Positions 42,367 to 49,914 of a stretch of 64,000 nucleotides of DNA are shown one piece after another. The notes below the pieces were generated by a model, which saw only the letters and a list, made by a program, of their open reading frames with translations, made no database searches and was not told the origin of the DNA. Source of the DNA: Limnobacter sp. (GTDB lineage Bacteria; Pseudomonadota; Gammaproteobacteria; Burkholderiales; Burkholderiaceae_B); the NCBI GenBank assembly GCA_029866125.1, contig JARWZZ010000015.1, positions 372,001-436,000 of the forward strand. Reading direction: 5' to 3'. How positions within the stretch are numbered: position 1 is the stretch's first letter; every line of letters starts with the position of its first letter. Both the position numbers and the translations under genes were made by a program.

Positions 42367-42410
42367 ATTTATAGATTCCCCGCCATACTGTCAATCACCA
42401 GTTTTTGAGT

Positions 42411-43118
42411 ATGCATTCCAAAATGAACGCAAAAGTACCTGATTTGCTTGTAGAACCTGAAGCCACAAAGAGCCGTGGCCGTCGTTACCGAGGCGTTTCC
42501 AACGAGACACGCATGGCCGAGCGACGTTTGAAATTGATTGAAGCGGGGATTCGAGTTTTTGGGTCGAGCGGTTACCATGCCGCCACGGTGAAAGGCCTGT
42601 GCCAAGAAGCAGGGCTGACTGAGCGGTACTTTTATGAGTCTTTCACCAATGCGGAAGCTTTGTTTACCGCTTGTTACCTGCACATTACTGAGGGTTTGCG
42701 CACACGCCTGCAGGGCGTTTTGCTTAGCATGGATGATGACGACATGGAGCAAACCACGCGGACTGGTTTGACTGTGTTTTTCAATCAGTTCAAGGAAAGC
42801 CCCGAGGCGGCGCGAATTTTATTGGTAGAGGTGTTGACGGTCAATAAATCGCTGGAAGAGTTGTCGCTGAAAACCTTGTACAGCTTTGTTGAAATGCTGG
42901 AAATGTTGGCACGCCCTTTGATTGAAGAGCGGGACAAACAGGGCCGGATTGATTCGACTTTATTGGCTTCTGGCTTGGTGGGGTCTGTACTTTACATGGC
43001 TGCACGGTGGTCGATGGATGGGTGCAAAAAGCCAGTTGAAAATGTGGTCGACAATGCCATGATGATTTTCAAGGGCGTGGGTGTGAGCCTTTTTCAGATG
43101 AGCAATAAGCCTGCTTGA
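42411..43118 (+). CDS. TetR/AcrR-family transcriptional regulator
   Basis: The 235-residue protein has an N-terminal helix-turn-helix at about residues 40-75 (GIRVFGSSGYHAATVKGL, then EAGLTERYFYESFTNAEALF), the pattern of TetR regulators. The rest is a helical ligand-binding/dimerisation domain. A basic tail (KSRGRRYRG) precedes the HTH. I chose the ATG at 42411; an ATG at 42423 and a TTG at 42405 are alternatives and none has a strong Shine-Dalgarno. It is divergent from the SDR gene and probably represses it and itself through the palindrome between them. Confidence 0.85.
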   Translation: MHSKMNAKVPDLLVEPEATKSRGRRYRGVSNETRMAERRLKLIEAGIRVFGSSGYHAATVKGLCQEAGLTERYFYESFTNAEALFTACYLHITEGLRTRLQGVLLSMDDDDMEQTTRTGLTVFFNQFKESPEAARILLVEVLTVNKSLEELSLKTLYSFVEMLEMLARPLIEERDKQGRIDSTLLASGLVGSVLYMAARWSMDGCKKPVENVVDNAMMIFKGVGVSLFQMSNKPA

Positions 43119-43144
43119 CCGAGAGATCCGCAAAAGATGTGAAT

Positions 43145-43182
43145 AAAAAAGCCGTGAGAGGAATTCCACTCACGGCTTTTTT
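43145..43182. terminator. Bidirectional terminator
   Basis: AAAAAAGCCGTGAG (43145-43158) and CTCACGGCTTTTTT (43169-43182) form a long stem with A and T runs on both sides. It separates the converging TetR (+) and cytochrome c (-) genes. Confidence 0.9.
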
Positions 43183-43227
43183 ATTGAACTTCGCTAAAAG
43201 AATTTGGCAGAATTAAAATTCACCAAA

Positions 43228-43767
43228 TTACTTTGCTGCAGGCGCGTCCGCTGGTGCTGCGGCGGGTGCCTTTGGCTCGGGTGCTGTGTCGTTCGACCCT
43301 ACTTCTTTTGTCATATGTGCAACGGCGCGAGCCACTTCGATGTCGTCCAAGTCGGGGTTGCCACCTTTGGCTGGCATGGCGTTAATGCCTTTGACTGCGT
43401 TTTGCCACAAGGTGTCGTAGCCTTTGCCCAAACGGGCCGCCCACTGGCCTTTGTCGCCAAACTTGGGTGCGCCCGCAGCGCCAGTTGTGTGGCAAGCCGC
43501 GCAAGCCAAGTTGTACACTTCAGCGCCTGTTTTAAGTACTTTGGGCGCATTGGAGTCTACAAAGTCCAGCTTTGCGATGGGCTTTAGGCGTTCTGCAATG
43601 GCTTCTTCAGTCATGGCGGAACTGCCCGCTGCAGGTTTGTCACCCGTAGCCACGTATTTGGCCAGCAAAATAATGATGACAATAGGTACTATGAAAGCAG
43701 CGATTACGACGTAAATCAGTTGCTTAGGCGTTTTGATAAACATTTCGTGTTCGTTTGAATCGCTCAT
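43228..43767 (-). CDS. Membrane-anchored cytochrome c (class I, cytochrome c5-like)
   Basis: The 179-residue protein has one membrane helix (about 20-40), then a c-type haem domain with CAACH (about 88-92), a distal Met in INAMPAKGG, and VARAVAHMTKEVG. It is an electron carrier facing the periplasm. The Ala/Pro-rich tail (PEPKAPAAAPADAPAAK) is a low-complexity extension. I chose the ATG at 43767 with AGGGA upstream; a longer in-frame start at 43830 is unlikely. Its neighbours, cytochrome b561 and YceI genes, diverge from it. Confidence 0.88.
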   Translation of the reverse strand: MSDSNEHEMFIKTPKQLIYVVIAAFIVPIVIIILLAKYVATGDKPAAGSSAMTEEAIAERLKPIAKLDFVDSNAPKVLKTGAEVYNLACAACHTTGAAGAPKFGDKGQWAARLGKGYDTLWQNAVKGINAMPAKGGNPDLDDIEVARAVAHMTKEVGSNDTAPEPKAPAAAPADAPAAK

Positions 43768-44021
43768 ACGACGTCCCTGAATAATAATGACTGTTTGGTT
43801 TAAATGTTTGGATTGAATTCTACCGCGCAAAGCTTAAACCGCACCTGTGGTGTGTTTGAAGCCGCAAAACAACTGTAAATTGTACTTTGAAAATAGGCCT
43901 AAACCCAAGTAATTTTGAGACAAACGACTGATTTCAGGCGCGTTTGGGCTAGATAAGTGAGGACTGGGCGCATAACTCAGCGGATAACTCGGCTGATGAC
44001 TCAAATTCAGGGGTAAAGAAA

Positions 44022-44573
44022 TTGGCGAGTGGATTGGACGCACAAAACAAATACAGCGGCTTGATGATGGCTGTGCATTGGTTAATGGCCTTGGGAATTT
44101 TGACGGCTTTTGGGGTTGGTTTGTACATGGTGGACATTCCGGGCATTACCCCATTGAAGTTGCGCTTGTACAACTGGCACAAGTGGCTGGGTGTTGCTTT
44201 GTTTACGCTGGTTGCTGCGCGCATGCTAATCAAGCTTTTAAGCAAGCAGCCTGCTTACCCGCGCCATTGGGGGCGGCACACCATACGCATGGCCAAGGCT
44301 GGGCATTGGGCTTTGTACCTTTTGATGTTTGCAGTGCCTACTTTTGGCTATTTGTTTAGCTTGGCTGCGGGTTTTCCGGTGGTGTGGTTTGGGGTGATTG
44401 AGCTGCCTGTCATTATTGAAAAAAACGCCGAGATGAAGGACTTGTACAAACTGCTGCATGAACTTTCAGCCAAGTTGCTGGTCCTTCTTGTTGTGGGTCA
44501 TGTGGCCATGGTGATCAAACACCAAATCAAAGATCGGGAAAATATCCTGAACAGAATGATTCCGGGTCGATGA
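44022..44573 (+). CDS. Cytochrome b561-family membrane protein
   Basis: The 183-residue protein has four membrane helices with the haem-ligand histidines of the CybB family: MAVHWLMA (about 16-23), LYNWHKWLGVAL (about 49-60), GHWAL and LHELSAKLLVLLVVGH (about 146-161). It would move electrons in the inner membrane. I used the TTG at 44022, preceded by AGGGG eight bases upstream. Its stop overlaps the first YceI gene by four bases, and b561-YceI operons are a known pairing. Confidence 0.88.
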   Translation: MASGLDAQNKYSGLMMAVHWLMALGILTAFGVGLYMVDIPGITPLKLRLYNWHKWLGVALFTLVAARMLIKLLSKQPAYPRHWGRHTIRMAKAGHWALYLLMFAVPTFGYLFSLAAGFPVVWFGVIELPVIIEKNAEMKDLYKLLHELSAKLLVLLVVGHVAMVIKHQIKDRENILNRMIPGR

Positions 44574-45181
44574 TCATATTGATGCATGCGAAAGTGGGAC
44601 CGAAGGTGAGGTTGATGTTGAATCAGTTTTTGAGATGTGCTTTTTTGGCAATGGCTTTGGGCCCCGTGTCAGCCTATGTGACGGCGGCCCCGATTGATGT
44701 CAAAAACAGTACGGTGAAAGCCACGTTTTCGCAGTTCAACGTGCCTGTCACTGGCGACTTTAAACAGTTTTCAGGCGATATTCAGTTTGACCCTGCTAAG
44801 CCGGATGCCACCAAGGCTCAGCTCAGTGTGCTCACTTCCAGTTACGATTTGGGTGATGCGCTATACAACAAGGAGGTGGCAGGCAAGGATTGGTTTGATT
44901 CCAAAAACCATCCCAATGGTGTGTTTAAGCTAAGCTCGGTTAAGCCTGCTGCGGGTGGGGGTTCAGGTGCCTTTACTGCAACAGGTGAATTGACCTTGCG
45001 GGGTAAAACCAAGGCATTGCAGTTTCCGGTTAAGCTGACTTCTGGACCCAAATCGCATGTGTTTAGCGGCGACGTGACCATCAAGCGCTTGGAATTTGGC
45101 ATTGGTCAAGGCGACTGGGCTGATACAGCGCTGGTTGCCGACAATGTGAAAATTGAGTTCAAAATGAGCTTGCCGAAGTAA
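44570..45181 (+). CDS. YceI-family protein (first copy)
   Basis: YceI proteins are periplasmic lipocalin-like beta barrels that bind polyisoprenoid or other lipophilic molecules. The mature part (IDVKNSTVKATFSQFNVPV) shows KDWFDSKNHPNGVFKLSS (about 104-121) and LTLRGKTKALQFPV, the family pattern. The ATG at 44570 overlaps the b561 stop (ATGA) but gives a long start; an ATG at 44615 gives a cleaner signal peptide (MLNQFLRCAFLAMALG). It is followed by a second YceI gene 24 bases later. Confidence 0.87.
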   Translation: MIILMHAKVGPKVRLMLNQFLRCAFLAMALGPVSAYVTAAPIDVKNSTVKATFSQFNVPVTGDFKQFSGDIQFDPAKPDATKAQLSVLTSSYDLGDALYNKEVAGKDWFDSKNHPNGVFKLSSVKPAAGGGSGAFTATGELTLRGKTKALQFPVKLTSGPKSHVFSGDVTIKRLEFGIGQGDWADTALVADNVKIEFKMSLPK

Positions 45182-45205
45182 ATCGTATTAACAAGGAAAA
45201 GAGGC

Positions 45206-45808
45206 ATGCGCAGTTTGAGTATGACGGTGTTAAACAAAGCGGTAATGGTTACAGTCATGGGCTTTGCTGTGTTGGGGGCGGCCCACGCAGCACCTGTGCA
45301 ATATGTGATTGACCCTGGCCACACCTATCCTTCTTTTGAGGCGGACCATGGTGGCGGTTTGTCGTTGTGGCGGGGCAAGTTCAATAAGTCCAAAGGGATG
45401 GTGACGCTGGACCGCGAGGCAAAAACAGGCACTGTGGATTTACAAATTGAAACAGCATCCATGGACTTTGGGCACGACAAAATGAATGCTGAGGCGCTCA
45501 GTGACAAAATGCTGAATGCCGAGAAATTCCCTGTGATTACTTACAAAGGCAAGAGCATGCGCTTTGAGGGCGAGACTCCCGTGGAGGTGATGGGCGAGTT
45601 GACCATGAAGGGCGTGACCAAGCCAGTCAATTTGAAGTTAACGGCGTTTAAATGCAAACCCCACCCCTTCGTCAAGCGTGAGGTGTGCGGTGCCAACGGC
45701 GAGGCAAGTTTTAACCGGGGCGATTTTGGGGTTGACTACGCCTTGGACAAAGGGTTTTTCCCGGATGTGAAAATTTTGATCTCTGTTGAGGCGATCAAAC
45801 AGGAGTAA
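45206..45808 (+). CDS. YceI-family protein (second copy)
   Basis: The 200-residue protein has a signal peptide cut near AHA-APVQY (about 29), then IDPGHTYPSFEADHGGGLSL and FPVITYKGKSM (about 109-119), GELTMKGVTKPV and DYALDKGFFPDVKILISVEA, matching YceI. It differs clearly from the first copy, so the pair is not a recent duplication. AAGGAAAAGAGG precedes the ATG. It is the third gene in the b561-YceI-YceI run and converges on the CBS gene. Confidence 0.88.
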   Translation: MRSLSMTVLNKAVMVTVMGFAVLGAAHAAPVQYVIDPGHTYPSFEADHGGGLSLWRGKFNKSKGMVTLDREAKTGTVDLQIETASMDFGHDKMNAEALSDKMLNAEKFPVITYKGKSMRFEGETPVEVMGELTMKGVTKPVNLKLTAFKCKPHPFVKREVCGANGEASFNRGDFGVDYALDKGFFPDVKILISVEAIKQE

Positions 45809-45832
45809 GCCAAGCCCCGTTTAGCCGAAGAA

Positions 45833-46429
45833 TTAACTACCCGCCACCGCGGCTTCAATTTGAGCAAATGTAATCGCGCGAACTGGGTCCACCACCGCAA
45901 TGCCCATTTGCCGGGCAATTTGTGTGGAAGAGAATAGCCCCACCACTTGCATGTCGCCGCGCCTTTGGTCAACCACCAAAGCATGCTGGCGGCCATGGGC
46001 TTTGAGCGTTGCCACAATGTGCCCAATTTCTGCCCGTGCTACATCGGAAAACTCAAGAAACTCCAAGTCGGGCAGGCTAGTCATGACGTCAGACACGGAC
46101 AGTTCAGGTACGTTACGGTTGCTGGACCCCGCTTCCACGATTGCGCGTTCACCAGCCAAATCAGTTGCTGTCAGAAGCCCAAGCAATTCACCTTTTGAAT
46201 TACGTACAAACAGCAGACGCACGCCGCATACAATCATGGTGGTGCGCGCTTGCTCGAGGGATTCATATTGAGAAATGCTGACCGGGTGTACCTTCCGGAG
46301 GTCAGTCATGGCGTCGAAGGCTGGGGAGTCGATCATTAATTTCAAGGGTCGACTGGGGTCGCTCACATAAATAACCGATGTGGCTTGTGCGCTGATGTGT
46401 TCCATGGGTTGGTAGTGCTGACGAATCAT
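45833..46429 (-). CDS. CBS-domain protein
   Basis: The 198-residue protein contains two CBS-like units: SQYESLEQARTTMIVCGVRLLFV (in pieces, about 53-75) with GELLGLLTATDLAGE, and a second one around GHIVATLKAHGRQHALVV with GDMQVVGLFSSTQIAR (about 159-174). Two CBS units form a Bateman module that senses adenine nucleotides in many proteins; the ligand here is unknown. AGAGGA precedes the ATG. A 23-bp inverted repeat lies 70 bases upstream. Confidence 0.8.
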   Translation of the reverse strand: MIRQHYQPMEHISAQATSVIYVSDPSRPLKLMIDSPAFDAMTDLRKVHPVSISQYESLEQARTTMIVCGVRLLFVRNSKGELLGLLTATDLAGERAIVEAGSSNRNVPELSVSDVMTSLPDLEFLEFSDVARAEIGHIVATLKAHGRQHALVVDQRRGDMQVVGLFSSTQIARQMGIAVVDPVRAITFAQIEAAVAGS

Positions 46430-46498
46430 GATTTGTCCTCTTCTGTTAGGTAAACAACAGCTGGCCGGGATTGCGAACTCAATTCAGTGTCATCTTGA

Positions 46499-46521
46499 TT
46501 CATTAAGGGAACATTAATGAA
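46499..46521. promoter_or_regulatory. Perfect inverted repeat upstream of the CBS gene
   Basis: TTCATTAA and TTAATGAA (8-bp arms) are separated by GGGAACA. The site lies 70 bases before the CBS-protein start, on the minus-strand upstream side, in a 206-base gap that otherwise shows nothing I can name. Confidence 0.45.
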
Positions 46522-46635
46522 TTATTCAGATCATGAAAATAAGCATACGCCCGTGGCCGAGGACTTCCAAGTTTTCTAAGATGAAAATTGGATGGGGATA
46601 TTCCCTTATTTGTGACCTTTGAATGTGACTCGCAT

Positions 46636-47361
46636 TTAACGAAGTGGCGTGCCCATTGCGTAAGGCAATAGCTCTATGACTTCTTTGGAAATGCCCATCG
46701 ACAAGTGTGTGGATTTGATCTCAATGTGTTCCACGTTGGGCGAGAAGCGGTCGATACACGCTTGCCAGCTAACGATGGAATCCTTTTTACTGTAAAGCGC
46801 AACAATTGGACACACGATTGGGTTTTCGAAGCGCTTGAGTGTGCTGTTTTCAACGGAATCCACATCCGTGCCGCGCATGTCGTACAGCGGTTTGACTGCG
46901 GTGTATTTGGGGCCGCCAATCACTGGGCTACCCAAGGTGACGATGCGACTGACCGATTGTTGCACTTCACGCGCTGCCTCGCGTGCCAAGTAGCCGCCCA
47001 AACTCCAGCCAAGTAGTTTGATGGGACCCTCTGTTTCAGAGGACAGGCGTTTGATGTCGTCCAGTACTTGGGGTAACAGTTTACCGACATCACCCGAGTT
47101 GAAACCCGCGCTCCAGTGGTGGGTTTTGTAACCAATGGAGTCCAAGTAGCGTTTGAGCACGCCCATGCTGGATGGGTAGGTGCCAAAGCCGGGTAACAGC
47201 AGCACAGTTTGGCCTTGGCCTACGTCTTTCCGATTCAAAAATGACCAGCTGGCCGCCAACTTCATGGCTTCCAATGGGGCTGCGACTTCACCAAGCAACA
47301 AGCTGAGCTTGGGCTTGCGGATTTGACTGCCGTAGCGTTTTTGGAATTCTGCCTTGTTCAT
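46636..47361 (-). CDS. Alpha/beta-hydrolase (esterase/lipase-like)
   Basis: This 241-residue protein has the alpha/beta-hydrolase pattern: VLLLPGFGTYPSSM (about 52-65) for the oxyanion hole, LLGWSLGGYLAREAA (about 116-130, nucleophile Ser), and a C-terminal His in STHLSMG. It resembles small cytosolic esterases; no signal peptide is seen. The start at 47361 (MNKAEFQKRYG) is my preferred choice, with in-frame ATGs at 47400 and 47424 as alternatives; none has a convincing ribosome binding site. It is the next gene downstream of the SulP transporter, both on the minus strand. Confidence 0.8.
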   Translation of the reverse strand: MNKAEFQKRYGSQIRKPKLSLLLGEVAAPLEAMKLAASWSFLNRKDVGQGQTVLLLPGFGTYPSSMGVLKRYLDSIGYKTHHWSAGFNSGDVGKLLPQVLDDIKRLSSETEGPIKLLGWSLGGYLAREAAREVQQSVSRIVTLGSPVIGGPKYTAVKPLYDMRGTDVDSVENSTLKRFENPIVCPIVALYSKKDSIVSWQACIDRFSPNVEHIEIKSTHLSMGISKEVIELLPYAMGTPLR

Positions 47362-47442
47362 TCTGGTGTGGGTGCCCGAGGTTACAACACCCGAGAACAT
47401 AAGGCATTCTGTGTAATCCCACAAAGAGTAAACACTCTAGTA

Positions 47443-49773
47443 TTAACTGTTGTTGCTTAACAAAAGCGTTTGGTTGGACTGGCGAAGACGGGCCACCATG
47501 CTAACCGCAATGTGTTGTAAGAGGGACTGGCTTGCTGCTGGGCAATGTTCACTCAAGGATTCGAAGGCCGACTGGCTCAGGTGCAAAAGCCGACTGGGCG
47601 AGTCCGCGCGAATGCTGGCTGACCGGCTTTGCCCGTCCAGAAGGGCCATCTCGCCCACCAAGCTGCCAGGTTTGAAGCGCATCAGCCGCTCGGTGTGGCC
47701 GGGAGTTTCCAGCCAGGCACTGAGTTGTCCTTGGACCAACAGGTAAAGCCCATCTGCTTCTTGGCCTTTTTCGAACAAGGTTTGATGGGCATCCAAACTG
47801 ACGGCATCCCATTCTTTGGCAAAGTAGCCCAATTGGTCGCCCGGCAATTGAGACCAAGCGGGATGGCTGCCTAGAATGTCCTCAATGTTCAAATCTACTG
47901 TGGCGTCCAAGGTGCCCATGCCTTCTTGGCTATGCAAGTCACCTTCTTTTTGCTGTTGCAAAAGCCGATTTTCGATGGCCCAAAAAGCCTCTTCAGGTTG
48001 TGGGTAGCAAGCCACTCGGGACTGTTTGATCACTTGCTGAAAGGGTGCAAACCCGCCAGTTTCAGACGGTTTGGCGGGCAGTACCACCATGGATTGAATG
48101 CCGTGTTGCTTAAACCAGCGCAGCAGGCGGGCCAGGTTGTCTACCCCGGTGTCGTCAATGTAGCGCAGGCGTGTAAAGTCCAGCAGCACGAGCTGTTTTT
48201 GGATTAACTCGTCTTGCAAGCGCATATTAATTTGGGGCGAGTTGGCAAAAAACAGATTGCCTTCAAACCGAATCCAACTGAAATATTGGAATTCCTGATT
48301 GAGAATGGCCAAGTCACCCGTGGGCCTTTGGGTGCGAGAACGCACGCTGGGGTTGTGAATGATTTCGCTTAAGCCACTGCCGGTTTGCTGGCGCAAAAAA
48401 TAAACCGCCACAAAGATAACGCCTGTAAGTACGCCACCCAGCAAGTTAAACGCCCCTGCGGCAGTCAGCATGGCCACGATGACCCAAAAGGTAAAAGATT
48501 CGCTAGGCGCCAGTTGATCGTTTGGCCGAAACAAGCCTGTGATTTGCCGCAAAAACAGGCGATAAGTGCTGCCTTGAATGCTAACCAGTGAGGAAATGCC
48601 GGAGATGGCCGCCACTAACAAAATAGGAATGTGGCCCCAAAACTGCCACAGAGCAGCTGTGGTTAAAACGATGGCCAGAGCATAGGTGCCGTCACTCCAA
48701 CGGCTGCGGCTGCCCATGGCCAAACCGGCTGAGGTGCGGTTACTGAAATTGGAAATGGGCAGCACCAGCAGCAGCCCGGCCAGCATGTTGGACAGAGCCA
48801 AAACATTGAGCTCCCGCGCGGTGTCATGGCGGTATTCCAGTTGTTGGTCTGCCAGTAGGTGGGCGCACATGCTTTCAATTAAAACGATGGAGGCGGCGAT
48901 GACGCTGGCCAAGCCAATTTGAATCAAAAGCTCAGGGTTTTTTATCAGAAGGTTTTTGAGCAAGCTGCCCACTGCAAGCCAATGTTGGTCGGTGCTGCTG
49001 AATAAACTGGTCAGCGGGTACATGGGCGTTGCGGAGGCTTTTGGGCCCAGGCTATCGCCCAAGCCCATGCTGCTTAGCATGATGTACACCGAGCCGCCCA
49101 CCAGCAGGCCATACAAAGTGCTAAGTGGGCTTGGCTTGACCAGCCTGAAATACAACATGCCAGCGCCCACACACAGGCTTACTACCAAGGCGGGTAGGGA
49201 AATTTGATTGAAATGCCCCAGCAATTCCACCGGCTTGTTGTACACCGCCATGCCCAGCAGGGCTGGGATTAAAGAATAGAAGGTAAAAAAGCCGACCATG
49301 GTGTTCAGGCCAATCAGCACGGGCGCGGGTATAAATTGCATGGCGCGCCCCAAGCCTTGAGTTTGGGCCAAGTAAATGAGTAGCCCTGTGAGGCTAAGCT
49401 GGCCGGCCATGAGCAGCATCAGCGCATGGAATTGCACTGGGTCTGACATGTCAGAAAGGCCAGCGGTGCTAAGCAACAGCGCCACCGAGCCTGCAGTGAT
49501 AAACGAAGTGCTGCCCCGTGGCCCACCAAACTGGGCGGGTGCCTTGCCCAATAAAACCCCAACCACACCGCCCAACACTGCGCTGCCCAAACCCGCGTAA
49601 ATGGCATAGGAAATTCCCTCTGCACCCAAGGGTGAGAAGGCCAGAAGCCCATAAATAAATGCTTGGCAAAAGCCCGCGATGGCAACCACCGCGCCAGCTT
49701 TGAGTTCGGTTAATAGCACGTTGTGAGTAACAAGATAGATAAGTATTGGGGGGAGGGATAAAGCATAGCGCAA
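47443..49773 (-). CDS. SulP/SLC26 anion transporter fused to STAS and cyclic-nucleotide-binding domains
   Basis: The 776-residue protein has three parts. Residues about 1-440 form a SulP/SLC26 membrane domain with 10-12 hydrophobic segments. Residues about 495-610 form a STAS domain (LDFTRLRYIDDTGVDNLARL near 529). From about 640 to the end there is a Crp-like cNMP-binding domain (GQEADGLYLLVQGQLSAW, then GSLVGEMALLDGQSRSASIR, the phosphate-binding cassette). It should move an inorganic anion, with regulation by a nucleotide sensed in the same chain; the actual anion and nucleotide are unknown. The hydrolase gene follows on the same strand. Confidence 0.85.
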   Translation of the reverse strand: MRYALSLPPILIYLVTHNVLLTELKAGAVVAIAGFCQAFIYGLLAFSPLGAEGISYAIYAGLGSAVLGGVVGVLLGKAPAQFGGPRGSTSFITAGSVALLLSTAGLSDMSDPVQFHALMLLMAGQLSLTGLLIYLAQTQGLGRAMQFIPAPVLIGLNTMVGFFTFYSLIPALLGMAVYNKPVELLGHFNQISLPALVVSLCVGAGMLYFRLVKPSPLSTLYGLLVGGSVYIMLSSMGLGDSLGPKASATPMYPLTSLFSSTDQHWLAVGSLLKNLLIKNPELLIQIGLASVIAASIVLIESMCAHLLADQQLEYRHDTARELNVLALSNMLAGLLLVLPISNFSNRTSAGLAMGSRSRWSDGTYALAIVLTTAALWQFWGHIPILLVAAISGISSLVSIQGSTYRLFLRQITGLFRPNDQLAPSESFTFWVIVAMLTAAGAFNLLGGVLTGVIFVAVYFLRQQTGSGLSEIIHNPSVRSRTQRPTGDLAILNQEFQYFSWIRFEGNLFFANSPQINMRLQDELIQKQLVLLDFTRLRYIDDTGVDNLARLLRWFKQHGIQSMVVLPAKPSETGGFAPFQQVIKQSRVACYPQPEEAFWAIENRLLQQQKEGDLHSQEGMGTLDATVDLNIEDILGSHPAWSQLPGDQLGYFAKEWDAVSLDAHQTLFEKGQEADGLYLLVQGQLSAWLETPGHTERLMRFKPGSLVGEMALLDGQSRSASIRADSPSRLLHLSQSAFESLSEHCPAASQSLLQHIAVSMVARLRQSNQTLLLSNNS

Positions 49774-49914
49774 GTTGGCGGGTTTCAGTGCTCAACATCG
49801 GAGCTTCACATCGGTGCAAACCCCTGCATCCAAAAGTTTACATACTGAGTAATAACAGAATAATCAAGATGGTCACAAACGCAGGCTATCCGAAACAATG
49901 CGTGGGAGAGAGAC

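Noticed and set aside
46725..46737. Second parS-like half site TGTTCCACGTTGG inside the hydrolase gene
   Set aside because: Half site only and within coding sequence that explains it.
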